Below the pieces are notes generated by a model, which worked only from the letters and a program-made list of their open reading frames with translations, was not told the DNA's origin and searched no databases. From the NCBI GenBank assembly GCA_004297315.1, contig SCTU01000067.1:1-6642 (forward strand): 6,642 bases of DNA, read 5' to 3'. This document shows, one piece after another, positions 1-6,328 of this stretch (position 1 is the first letter of the stretch; each line of letters opens with the position of its first letter). The position numbers were made by a program, and so were the translations under genes. The DNA comes from Dehalococcoidia bacterium (lineage in GTDB: Bacteria; Chloroflexota; Dehalococcoidia; UBA2979).

Positions 1-858
1 CGCGACGACGTCTCGCGGCGCCAGTTCGGCGCGCTCGGCGTCGTAGTCCGGCATGAAGCGATGCCCGTCGGTAGCGAAGAGGCGCGCGCCCTCGCCGCGG
101 ACGGCCTCGGAGATCAGGAAGACCGGACGGCCGGGGAGGACGAGGGCGGTCGGGTGGAACTGGGTGAACTCCATGTCCTGCACCTCGGCGCCGCAGGCGT
201 AGGCGAGGGCGGTGCCGTCGCCCGTGGCGACCACGGGGTTTGTCGTCGTGCGGTACATCTGCCCCGCGCCGCCGGTCGCGAGCACGACGCGCCCCGCGCC
301 GAAGCGCCGCCGCTCGCCGGTCGTCGTGGTAAAGGTCTCGATGCCCGCCGCGCGGCCGTCCTCGACGACGATCCGGTTCGCCTGCGTGTGTTCGAGGATC
401 GTGACCTCGCGCTGGGCGAGGCTCGAGAGCGAGAGCTCGATCTCGAGGCCGGTTCCGTCGCCGCGCGCGTGGAGAATGCGCGAGGCCGAGTGCGCCGCCT
501 CGCGCCCGAGCGAGACCTCGCCGTTCGTCTGGTCAAAGTGCACGCCGTAGCGCACGAGGTCCTTGATCCGGTCGGCGGCCTCGAAACAGAGGATGCGTGC
601 CGCCTCTTCGTCGACGAGCCCCGCCCCAGCCTCGAGCGTGTCCGCGAGGTGCGCCGCGGGCGAGTCGCCCGGCCCGACGGCGGCAGCGATGCCGCCCTGC
701 GCATGGCGCGTGCTCGCCTCGTCGATGTCGCCTTTGGTGACGATGAGCACGCTCGCGCCGTACTCGCGCGCTTGGATCGCGGCGTACAGCCCCGCGATTC
801 CCGACCCGACGACGACGAGGTCGTACGCGTCGCGCGCGGCCGTCGCCGGCTGGATCAC
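1..858 (-). CDS. nadB: L-aspartate oxidase NadB, N-terminal 286 codons (cut by window edge)
   Basis: This flavoprotein oxidises L-aspartate to iminoaspartate, the first step of de novo NAD synthesis, and passes it to NadA. The frame is open from a GTG at 858 to the left edge. Visible in order are a dinucleotide-binding motif GSGIAG at residues 18-23, the FAD-contacting segment STRHAQGGIAAAV, HSASRILHARGDGTG, the substrate-site motif FTQFHPTAL (His235), SEAVRGEGARLF, and LAPRDVV with Arg282 at the very end. By family knowledge this His and Arg match the catalytic-site residues of the aspartate oxidase/fumarate reductase family. The C-terminal part is outside the window. The GTG start overlaps the stop of the thioesterase gene as GTGA, and only a weak AGGT lies 12 bases upstream, so translation is probably coupled. 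SdhA/FrdA are related, but the nadA neighbour settles the call. Confidence 0.95.
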   Translation of the reverse strand, partial: MIQPATAARDAYDLVVVGSGIAGLYAAIQAREYGASVLIVTKGDIDEASTRHAQGGIAAAVGPGDSPAAHLADTLEAGAGLVDEEAARILCFEAADRIKDLVRYGVHFDQTNGEVSLGREAAHSASRILHARGDGTGLEIELSLSSLAQREVTILEHTQANRIVVEDGRAAGIETFTTTTGERRRFGAGRVVLATGGAGQMYRTTTNPVVATGDGTALAYACGAEVQDMEFTQFHPTALVLPGRPVFLISEAVRGEGARLFATDGHRFMPDYDAERAELAPRDVVA

Positions 859-1304
859 GAGAGCGCGCCGACCTGCACCGGAGCGGGCTCGTACTGCGTG
901 ATGGCGTGGACGATGGCGCTCCAGTCGTGCGGCACCGTCGCGCGGCCGCTCTGCGCGTCGACGTAGACATAGCGGTGGTTGATCCGCGCCACGACCGTGC
1001 CGTCGCTCGCCGCGGCGAGTTCGCACTCGAAGCGCAGGCTGCCCTCGATGGCCTCGACGCAGCGCAGCCGGACGATCGCGGCGTCGTCCCAGCGCAGCGG
1101 GGCGCGGTAGCGCATTTCCGTGTGCGACTGGAAGCGCAGCACCTCGCGATGGCTCGGGAGGCCCGCCTCGCGGTCGTACGCGTCGAGGGCAACCTCGGTC
1201 AGCGCGAGCATCACGCCGCCGTGGACGAAGGGCGTGCCCCCGAAGGCGTCGGTGTGACGCAGGGGCATGCGCTGCTCGAAGCGGAACGCGGACGCGTCGG
1301 CCAT
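855..1304 (-). CDS. Hotdog-fold acyl-CoA thioesterase (4HBT-like), between nadA and nadB
   Basis: This is a 149-aa single-domain protein, the usual size for the 4-hydroxybenzoyl-CoA thioesterase/YbgC-type hotdog family, predicted to hydrolyse a cytosolic acyl-CoA. The N-terminal segment RMPLRHTDAFGGTPFVHGG holds Asp19 in the position of the catalytic Asp of 4HBT-type enzymes. The HGGVML stretch at 28-33 also recalls PaaI-type thioesterases. The remainder has the expected alternating beta pattern (EMRYRAPLRW, VRLRCVEAIEGSLRFECEL, GTVVARINHRYVYVD). The ATG at 1304 is preceded by a GAGAGAG stretch at suitable distance. The gene follows nadA after 53 bases and overlaps the nadB GTG by 4 bases, so it looks like a member of the nad operon. 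No step of quinolinate synthesis uses a CoA thioester, so its role there is unexplained and the substrate cannot be inferred. Confidence 0.85.
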   Translation of the reverse strand: MADASAFRFEQRMPLRHTDAFGGTPFVHGGVMLALTEVALDAYDREAGLPSHREVLRFQSHTEMRYRAPLRWDDAAIVRLRCVEAIEGSLRFECELAAASDGTVVARINHRYVYVDAQSGRATVPHDWSAIVHAITQYEPAPVQVGALS

Positions 1305-1357
1305 GGCGGGACTCTCTCTATCGCCTCAATGAGCCGCGCTCGGCGAAACCTCGACGG

Positions 1358-2614
1358 TTACTTGAGGGCCAGCATCCGCTCGAGGGCGACCTTCGCGTCG
1401 CGCTTGTGGGCCTCGGGTACCTGGATGCGGTTCACCACGCGGCCCGCGACGAGTTCCTCCATCACCCATGCGAGGTAGGCAGGGTGGACTCGATACATCG
1501 TGCTGCACGGGCAGACCACGGGGTCGAGGCAGAAGATCGTCTTGTCCGGGTGTTCCTTCGCGAGGCGCGAGACCAGGTTGATCTCGGTGCCGACGCCGAT
1601 CACGGAGCCAGCCGGCGCCTGCTCGATGTACTTCACGATGTAGGCGGTGGAGCCGTTGGCGTCCGCCGCCTGCACGACGTCCGCGCGGCACTCCGGGTGG
1701 ACGACGATCTTCGCCTCCGGGTAGCGGGCGCGCGCCTGCTCGATCTGCGTGACCGTGAACCGCTGGTGCACGGAGCAATGCCCCTGCCACAGGATGATCC
1801 GCGAGCGGTCGAGGGCCTCGGCGGTCGCGCCACCGCGGTTCCCGGCGGGGAGCCGCCAGTTCCACAGCACCATCTGGTCGAGCGGGATGCCCATCGCGTG
1901 GCCGGTATTGCGGCCGAGGTGCTGGTCCGGGAAGAAGAAGACCCGCTTGCCTCGCTGGAACGCCCACTCGAGCACCTTGCCAGCGTTCGAGGAGGTGCAG
2001 ACGACGCCATTGTTGGCGCCGCAGAACGCCTTCAGGCTGGCCGCGGAGTTCATGTAGGTGACGGGGATGATGTCGTCGGTGCTGCCGAAGACATCGCGCA
2101 ACTCCGCCCAGGCGGCATGCACGTCGCCCTCGGCGGCCATGTCCGCCATCGAGCAGCCGGCCTCCATGTTCGGGAGGATCGTCTGCTGGTGCGGGGCGGC
2201 GAGGATGTCGGCCGCCTCCGCCATGAAGTGCACGCCGCAGAAGACGATGTAGTCGGACTCCGGCCGCTCGGACGCGTACTGCGCCAGCGCAAACGAGTCA
2301 CCACGTTCGTCGGCGAACTGGATGATGTCCTCGCGCTGGTAGTGGTGGCCGAGGATCACCACCCGCTTGCCGAGCAGGGCGCGGGCGGCCTGGATGCGCT
2401 CGGCGAGCTCGGGGGCCTCCATCGTCCAGTAGCGCTCGGGGATCGAGGGCTGCCAGGAACTGAAGGCCGTCTCCTGGGCGAGCGGCACGGTCTCGATGCC
2501 GGTGTCGGTCTCGCACTGGAGTTGGGCGATCGGGAAGGACTTGTAGTCGATGGACTTGTAGTCGATGGACTTGTAGTCGACCGCGGCGGCGGTGGTGGCG
2601 GGGGCAGGAGTCAT
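1358..2614 (-). CDS. nadA: Quinolinate synthase NadA, long form with N-terminal pentapeptide repeat
   Basis: This [4Fe-4S] enzyme condenses iminoaspartate with dihydroxyacetone phosphate to quinolinate in the cytosol. The 418-aa protein shows LGHHYQ (88-93), CGVHFMAEAADIL (126-138), PNMEAGCSMADM with Cys154, FFFPDQHLGRNTG (226-238), WQGHCSVH with Cys280, HPECRADVV (306-314), GVGTEINLVSRL and VVCPCSTM with Cys368/Cys370. By family knowledge Cys154, Cys280 and one Cys of the CPC pair (probably Cys370) are the cluster ligands. The ATG at 2614 was chosen because GAGG (2623-2626) sits 8 bases upstream. The open frame continues back to 2803, but that part covers the promoter and palindromes and looks non-coding. 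The protein is longer than the roughly 350-residue E. coli type, mainly through its N-terminus, where residues 13-26 read DYKSIDYKSIDYKS. It is the first gene of the operon with the thioesterase and nadB. Confidence 0.97.
   Translation of the reverse strand: MTPAPATTAAAVDYKSIDYKSIDYKSFPIAQLQCETDTGIETVPLAQETAFSSWQPSIPERYWTMEAPELAERIQAARALLGKRVVILGHHYQREDIIQFADERGDSFALAQYASERPESDYIVFCGVHFMAEAADILAAPHQQTILPNMEAGCSMADMAAEGDVHAAWAELRDVFGSTDDIIPVTYMNSAASLKAFCGANNGVVCTSSNAGKVLEWAFQRGKRVFFFPDQHLGRNTGHAMGIPLDQMVLWNWRLPAGNRGGATAEALDRSRIILWQGHCSVHQRFTVTQIEQARARYPEAKIVVHPECRADVVQAADANGSTAYIVKYIEQAPAGSVIGVGTEINLVSRLAKEHPDKTIFCLDPVVCPCSTMYRVHPAYLAWVMEELVAGRVVNRIQVPEAHKRDAKVALERMLALK
2537..2580 (-). repeat. 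15-bp perfect tandem repeat inside nadA
   Basis: Nearly three exact copies of a 15-base unit (plus strand GACTTGTAGTCGATG, starting at 2538, 2553 and 2568) run head to tail. The unit is a multiple of three and encodes DYKSI, so copy-number change would add or remove five residues without breaking NadA. It lies before the first conserved NadA motif, in a region poor in family-conserved residues. Confidence 0.95.
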
Positions 2615-2631
2615 GGGGCAGGCCTCACGTG

Positions 2632-2652
2632 TTTGCGTATCTAGTACGCAAA
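2632..2652. promoter_or_regulatory. Perfect 8-bp inverted repeat upstream of nadA (candidate operator or leader hairpin)
   Basis: The arms TTTGCGTA (2632-2639) and TACGCAAA (2645-2652) are exact inverted repeats around a 5-bp spacer, ending 17 bases before the nadA ATG. The site lies between the candidate promoter and the ribosome binding site. It could be an operator for an NAD-responsive repressor, or form a hairpin in the leader RNA. I do not recognise the motif as that of a named regulator. Confidence 0.6.
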
Positions 2653-2664
2653 GTGGTTCGTGTG

Positions 2665-2676
2665 AAGCGTACGCTT
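2665..2676. promoter_or_regulatory. 12-bp perfect palindrome overlapping the candidate nadA -10
   Basis: AAGCGTACGCTT is fully self-complementary and shares the GCGTA/TACGC half-sites of the neighbouring inverted repeat at 2632-2652. It covers the predicted -10 hexamer of the nadA promoter, so a bound protein would block polymerase. The protein is unknown; no regulator gene for it is in the window. Confidence 0.5.
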
Positions 2677-2695
2677 TCTCCCTCGGACGGGTCAA
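2666..2695 (-). promoter_or_regulatory. Candidate sigma70-type promoter of the nadA operon
   Basis: On the minus strand TTGACC (2695-2690) matches the -35 consensus at 5 of 6 positions. It is followed after 18 bases by TACGCT (2671-2666), which keeps only the T, A and final T of a -10 box. A second possibility is TTCACA (2666-2661) with TAGATA (2643-2638) at 17 bases. The predicted start would leave a leader of roughly 45 bases before nadA. The 204-bp spacer 2615-2818 also contains the end of the transporter transcript, but I see no convincing terminator there. Confidence 0.4.
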
Positions 2696-2818
2696 TACGT
2701 ACCTGCGCGGAGCCCATCGCGGAACCCTCGCAGGAACCTTGCAGCCTGGATTCGCAGATTCCCGGCCGCGCCCCGCGGGCTGTGCCCCGGCGGGTTCCGG
2801 CATGGCCCCGCCCCTCGG

Positions 2819-4423
2819 TCAGTCGAGAAGGAGCGGGCTTGCTTCGGCGGGATCGAGGTCCTCGCCCCCGGTCGGCTGGGCGCCAATCGAGGCACGCAAC
2901 GGGATCTCTCGGAGGAAGAGCGCGACGAGGAAGGCGACCACGGCGATCGGCACGGCGGCGAGGAAGACCGACTGCAATGACGCGCTAAACGCCCGCAGCA
3001 GCCCCGCCAGCACCTCCGGCGGCAGCGCACGGATCACGTGGGGGCTCGAGGTGAGCGCGCTCGGGTCGATGCCGCGGAGCGCCTCGACGGGCACCTCGCG
3101 CGGCAGGTGGAAGGCGAGGCGGTTGTTCAGGATCGCGCCAAAGATCGCGACGCCGAACGAGCCGCCCATCGAGCGGAAGAAACTCACGCCCGCGGTCGCC
3201 GCGCCGAGGTCGCGGAACTCCACGGCGTTTTGCGCCGCGAGCACCATCACCTGCATCACCAGCCCCACACCCACGCCCGTGACCAGCATCGCCAGCGAGA
3301 TCTGGACCGCGCCCGACGACGTGCCGAGCCGCGCCATCAGCAGCAGTCCGACCACGAGGACCGCCGTGCCCGCGATCGGGAACATGCGGTAGCGCCCGGT
3401 CCGGCTGATCATCTGGCCGGACAAGATCGATGTCCCCAGCAGGCCGGCCATCATCGGCAGCATCCGCAAGCCGGAGCCGGTCGCGGATGCGCCGTGGACG
3501 ACCTGGAGGTAGAGCGGCATGAAGGCGATCGCGCCGAACATCGCGAGGCCCACCACGAAGCTCACTGCGCTGCAGATCGTGAAGATCGGCTGGCGGAACA
3601 GCCTCGGCGCAAGCAGGGGCTCGGCCGCGCGGCGCTCCTGGAAGACGAACGCCGTCAGCAGCACGGCGCCCGCTGCGCCGAGCCCCACGATCGTCGACGA
3701 AGTCCAGGCGTACTCGCGGCCGCCCCACGTGGTCACCAGCAGCAGCGCGGTCACGCCGCCCACCATCAGCGCTGACCCGAGGTAGTCGATGCTGTGCTGG
3801 ACGTGCCGCTGGCCGACGTGCAGGACGCGCGCCGTCACAAGCATCGCGACGATGCCGATCGGCAGGTTGATGTAGAACACCCACCGCCACGAGAGGTGGT
3901 CGACGAACAGCCCGCCGAGGAGCGGCCCGGCCACGCTGGAGAAAGCGAACACGCCGCCGAGGTAGCCGCCGTACTTCCCGCGCTCGCGGGGCGGGATGAT
4001 GTCGCCGATGATCGCCTGCGACATCGCCATGATCCCGCCGGCACCGAGACCCTGCACGGCGCGGAAGCCGATCAGCTGCACCATGTTCTGGGCCGCACCG
4101 GAGAGCAGCGATCCCACGAGGAAGGCGAACAGCGCGAACTGGAACAGCGGCTTCCGCCCGTAGAGGTCGCTGAGCTTGCCGTACAGCGGCACTGAGACGG
4201 TCGAGAGCAACAGGTACCCCGTGATCACCCACGAGAGGTGCTGCAGTCCGCCGAGCTCCCCGACGATCGTCGGCATCGCCGTCGACACGATCGTCTGGTC
4301 GAGCGATGCGAGCAGCATCCCCAGCATGAGCGCGATGAATACGAGCATCACACCGCGCCGCGACATCGGCTCGGGCGCCGGCGGCTCGTGAGGTATGCGT
4401 TGTCCCTGTACGCCGATGCTCAT
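2819..4423 (-). CDS. DHA2-family MFS multidrug efflux transporter (EmrB/QacA-like)
   Basis: A 534-aa inner-membrane drug:proton antiporter of the size expected for the 14-helix DHA2 family. The first helix carries LDQTIVSTAMPTIVGEL (41-57, with Asp42), the DHA2 signature. Motif A is GKLSDLYGRK (82-91), motif B FRAVQGLGAGG (120-130), and motif C GPLLGGLFVDHLSWRW (166-181), followed by FYINLPIGI. A hydrophilic cytoplasmic tail starts around the last 30 residues. The ATG at 4423 has GAGG (4431-4434) at 7 bases; the open frame runs back to 4633, but that would cross the operator and part of marR. It is divergent from marR, with a shared palindrome, so induction by a MarR ligand, probably an exported compound, is the simple model. 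The substrate cannot be read from sequence; export of drugs, dyes or an endogenous metabolite are all possible. Confidence 0.95.
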   Translation of the reverse strand: MSIGVQGQRIPHEPPAPEPMSRRGVMLVFIALMLGMLLASLDQTIVSTAMPTIVGELGGLQHLSWVITGYLLLSTVSVPLYGKLSDLYGRKPLFQFALFAFLVGSLLSGAAQNMVQLIGFRAVQGLGAGGIMAMSQAIIGDIIPPRERGKYGGYLGGVFAFSSVAGPLLGGLFVDHLSWRWVFYINLPIGIVAMLVTARVLHVGQRHVQHSIDYLGSALMVGGVTALLLVTTWGGREYAWTSSTIVGLGAAGAVLLTAFVFQERRAAEPLLAPRLFRQPIFTICSAVSFVVGLAMFGAIAFMPLYLQVVHGASATGSGLRMLPMMAGLLGTSILSGQMISRTGRYRMFPIAGTAVLVVGLLLMARLGTSSGAVQISLAMLVTGVGVGLVMQVMVLAAQNAVEFRDLGAATAGVSFFRSMGGSFGVAIFGAILNNRLAFHLPREVPVEALRGIDPSALTSSPHVIRALPPEVLAGLLRAFSASLQSVFLAAVPIAVVAFLVALFLREIPLRASIGAQPTGGEDLDPAEASPLLLD

Positions 4424-4483
4424 CTGAGGTCCTCGTGTGTCTGCGCTGGAAGGGCGGCGGGTTCGGGATGGTGGTCGCGGGCG

Positions 4484-4508
4484 GATAGTTAACCGTATAT
4501 TGACTATC
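4484..4508. promoter_or_regulatory. 25-bp inverted repeat, candidate MarR operator
   Basis: The arms GATAGTTAA (4484-4492) and TTGACTATC (4500-4508) are inverted repeats with one mismatch in nine and a 7-bp AT-rich centre. The length and symmetry suit a dimeric winged-helix repressor of the MarR family, and the site lies in the only spacer between marR and the transporter. It overlaps the predicted -10 of the transporter promoter and the predicted -35 of the marR promoter, so one bound dimer could repress both genes. Confidence 0.75.
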
Positions 4509-4528
4509 ATGAGCACAGAAACTAATGT
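4500..4528 (+). promoter_or_regulatory. Candidate promoter of marR, possibly giving a leaderless transcript
   Basis: TTGACT (4500-4505, 5 of 6 to the -35 consensus) is followed after 17 bases by TAATGT (4523-4528), which keeps the T, A and final T of a -10 box. A start 7 bases after the -10 would fall on the A of the marR ATG at 4535. An alternative -10 is TATATT (4496-4501), a 5-of-6 match but without a recognisable -35. Confidence 0.4.
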
Positions 4529-4531
4529 CAA
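4503..4531 (-). promoter_or_regulatory. Promoter of the MFS transporter gene
   Basis: On the minus strand a perfect -35 box TTGACA (4531-4526) is followed after 17 bases by GATAGT (4508-4503), a 4-of-6 match to the -10 consensus. The -10 lies in the right arm of the 25-bp inverted repeat. The predicted transcript starts near 4496, giving a leader of about 73 bases. Confidence 0.65.
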
Positions 4532-4534
4532 GGC

Positions 4535-5041
4535 ATGGGTGAGACGGGCACACGCGGCGACCTGATCGCGGGCATCAGTTCGAGGATGCGCGAGATGATG
4601 GAGGCGCGCAGCCGAGTGCGTCGCCAAGAGCACGCGCCCGAGCCGTGGCTGGAACTCGACCTCACGATGAAGCAGTTGAAAGTGCTGTTCGTCCTCGACG
4701 GGTCGGGGTCATTGAGGCCGAGCGAGATCGCCGCCTCCGTCGGCATGAGCGCCGCCAGTGCGACGGGCATCCTCGACCGGCTCGTGGACCAGGGCTTCGT
4801 CGAGCGGCGGGCCGACGCAGCCGACCGCCGCGCGCTCCTCGTCCAACTCACGGAGTCGGGCGCGCGGGTCGTCTCCGACTTCTACATGTCCGGTCAGTAC
4901 CGGCTGACCGAGTTGCTCACCCTGATGTCGGACGCGGATCTGAAGGCGCTGGACCGAGGCTTTAGCGCACTCGTCGCCGCCGCCCGCTCGCAGCTCGCTC
5001 AACACCCGAACGAGGGTGTCGTGGCGCGTTCTCAGGGCTGA
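4535..5041 (+). CDS. MarR-family transcriptional repressor, divergent from the MFS transporter
   Basis: A 168-aa DNA-binding protein of typical MarR length. An N-terminal dimerisation helix (about 8-30) leads to the winged helix: LTMKQLKVLFVL (43-54), the helix-turn-helix LRPSEIAASVGMSAASATG (60-78) with recognition helix SAASATGILDRLVDQG (72-87), and the wing ERRADAADRRALLVQLT (90-106) with the conserved DRR at 97-99. Dimerisation helices fill the C-terminus. Ligand-responsive control of the adjacent efflux gene and of itself is inferred from the divergent layout and the 25-bp palindrome. The ATG at 4535 is preceded only by AAGG one base away, too close for normal Shine-Dalgarno pairing. The next in-frame Met (residue 18) would remove half of the first helix, so 4535 is preferred. 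Ligand unknown. Confidence 0.93.
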   Translation: MGETGTRGDLIAGISSRMREMMEARSRVRRQEHAPEPWLELDLTMKQLKVLFVLDGSGSLRPSEIAASVGMSAASATGILDRLVDQGFVERRADAADRRALLVQLTESGARVVSDFYMSGQYRLTELLTLMSDADLKALDRGFSALVAAARSQLAQHPNEGVVARSQG

Positions 5042-5269
5042 TTGCGGGCGTCCTGGACTCCATCGCGGCGGCATCAACGGATCGTCTGCGATGATCGACC
5101 ACATCGCTTGAGAGTTCTGGCTCGTTCAAGCGCGCTGCGCCCAGATCAGACGCGTTCCCGAGAGCGCGATTGGATTGAGCCCGCTTCCCTCGGAGCCGTG
5201 GTAGGGCGAGCGCCGGAACCCTTCTTCAAGTCGCGGAGTTTAAATATCGGCGGCGAGAGGATGCCAAAA
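5042..5269. other. 228-bp convergent spacer with no supported gene
   Basis: This stretch lies between the stops of marR and the lipoprotein gene, which point at each other. No reading frame in it looks protein-like. It holds one imperfect hairpin near 5105-5132 and a short AT-rich patch around 5240. The GC drop that marks the right third of the window begins in or just after it. Confidence 0.6.
5105..5132 (+). terminator. Possible hairpin terminator after marR
   Basis: CGCTTGA (5105-5111) pairs with TCAAGCG (5126-5132), and the stem continues as GAG with CTC around the loop TTCTGG after a 2-base GT bulge. It begins 63 bases past the marR stop. No T-run follows, so it is either a weak or Rho-assisted terminator or a chance structure. 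Confidence 0.3.
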
Positions 5270-6328
5270 TCAATGACGAATTTCGATCGTGTCTGCGAAC
5301 CAAACTCGTTTTTGGCCAGGAGCCGGAGGTGTCACGAGCGCCACGACCTGCAATGTTTGGCTTGTCTCACGTTCTTGAATCGGGAGATCGAGCAGCGCCG
5401 TCTCTGACTCGAGGGCAATCGAACCCGGGCTTTCGCCACGGGTATATTCTGACAACCCCTCCACCGAACTTGCGTCCTTAATTACCACGAGCTCGAGAAG
5501 CGACCCAACCATTTCTGGGCAGGCTTCGAACAGCAGGTGCAGGTTGAAACCTGCCGCGACGTCGCGCGGAAGGCGGTGCGAACTGATCGGCGGGTCATCA
5601 AGCAGGACGCGAACAAACCCACAGCCGCTCCATGGCCACACGCGTTCGTGGTCCGGGAGTGTCACGGGAGCAGCGTTAAGCGCCCTCCCTTCGCGCACGA
5701 GAAAGGCGCTTCCCCAAGGGAACGGGTACGCCACTGCCTGAACGGGGACGAGTAGCGCATCGACCCTTGCCCCGGCCTGAGGCCTCATGTCGATCGACGC
5801 TGACGCGAACGATCTAGCGGGCGTTATGAACTCCGGATTCGCGAGCTCATCGGTACAAGGCACCTGTTCGGCGGCGACAAGGCAGAGCATTCTCTGGGCT
5901 CGATTCGCGCGACCGGAGGGGTTGCCGACGCTGAGCGTAGCCGCGAGTGTGCCGTCTTGACGCTCAGTCAAAGGGTCAAGGTTGAATACTTGTGGCAGAG
6001 CGTGTGCCGGGAGTTCTACTGGAACGCTCTCAGCAAAGGCGTTCATCCACTCTCTCGTCTCGGGTGGAACTCTGTCGACGAATTGGTTCCAGTCGGTGAC
6101 ATTGACCTGCTGCGCAGAGATATCGGGTTGTCGGGGCAAGGGTGCCGGTGCGACGGCCTCGGGCGGGGAAGAGCATGCTGATGTGAGCGCCGCGGCCAAC
6201 GCAATCGAGACAAGAGGTAGAAGGGAGGCTGCAAGGCAGCCTCCCTTACCTCGATGGGCGCTATTAGTGGTACTGGTCAATGCAGCCACTGCATGATGCG
6301 TCGATGTATCCATCGTTTCCATGATCAT
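5270..6328 (-). CDS. Predicted lipoprotein of unknown function
   Basis: I do not recognise this protein, up to 352 aa from the ATG at 6328. It has a basic segment AHRGKGG (24-30), a hydrophobic stretch (32-48), and LTSAC with Cys52 as a plausible lipobox (Thr at -3 is less usual), then a Ser/Pro/Ala-rich linker (53-68). The mature part is soluble with four Cys (149, 158, 236, 270) that could form two disulfides, and aromatic/proline clusters such as AYPFPWGSAF and VWPWSGCGF. A role on the outer face of a membrane is inferred only from the signal. The start is uncertain. From 6328 the frame overlaps the upstream gene by 65 bases; ATG 6313, GTG 6289 or TTG 6280 give shorter overlaps and more normal signal peptides, but none has a clear Shine-Dalgarno sequence. 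GC is about 55% in a sampled line (5461-5520), far below the genes to the left. Confidence 0.75.
   Translation of the reverse strand: MIMETMDTSTHHAVAALTSTTNSAHRGKGGCLAASLLPLVSIALAAALTSACSSPPEAVAPAPLPRQPDISAQQVNVTDWNQFVDRVPPETREWMNAFAESVPVELPAHALPQVFNLDPLTERQDGTLAATLSVGNPSGRANRAQRMLCLVAAEQVPCTDELANPEFITPARSFASASIDMRPQAGARVDALLVPVQAVAYPFPWGSAFLVREGRALNAAPVTLPDHERVWPWSGCGFVRVLLDDPPISSHRLPRDVAAGFNLHLLFEACPEMVGSLLELVVIKDASSVEGLSEYTRGESPGSIALESETALLDLPIQERETSQTLQVVALVTPPAPGQKRVWFADTIEIRH
6221..6247 (-). terminator. Perfect 12-bp hairpin after the upstream exported-protein gene
   Basis: AAGGGAGGCTGC (6221-6232) and GCAGCCTCCCTT (6236-6247) pair without mismatch around a 3-base loop. GGT/ACC can add three pairs beyond a 2-base bulge. 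It begins 16 bases past the TAA of the gene ending at 6264, the right place for a terminator. The tail on the minus strand (CTACCTCTTGTC) is pyrimidine-rich but has no T-run. It lies inside the signal-peptide region of the lipoprotein frame, so it may act as an attenuator or translational gate. Confidence 0.55.

Noticed and set aside
2537..2580. Direct repeats considered as a CRISPR-like array or an epitope-type tag
   Set aside because: The copies are 15 bp with no spacers and lie in frame within nadA. DYKS is not the DYKDDDDK tag.
1406..2644. A long open frame (412 codons) on the plus strand antisense to nadA, and similar long frames opposite nadB, the thioesterase and the transporter
   Set aside because: High GC keeps stops rare in all frames. 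The translations are Arg/Val/Asp/Ala/His-biased with no family motif, while the opposite strand encodes complete recognised proteins.
2615..2803. A 63-codon upstream extension of NadA in the same frame
   Set aside because: It covers the candidate promoter and both palindromes, the translated residues do not resemble NadA, and the ATG at 2614 has a well-spaced GAGG.
4509..4565. An 18-codon open frame (MSTETNVKAW...) overlapping the marR start in another frame, considered as a leader peptide
   Set aside because: It has no ribosome binding site and lies at the predicted -10 region of marR. There is no attenuation-like structure next to it.
4424..4633. A 70-codon N-terminal extension of the transporter
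   Set aside because: It would run through the divergent promoter region and into marR coding sequence. The ATG at 4423 has a good ribosome binding site and leads directly into the first transporter helix.
5042..5407. A 121-codon plus-strand frame following marR
   Set aside because: It starts with a TTG without a ribosome site, has no recognisable motif, and its 3' part is antisense to the lipoprotein gene, whose frame is more protein-like.
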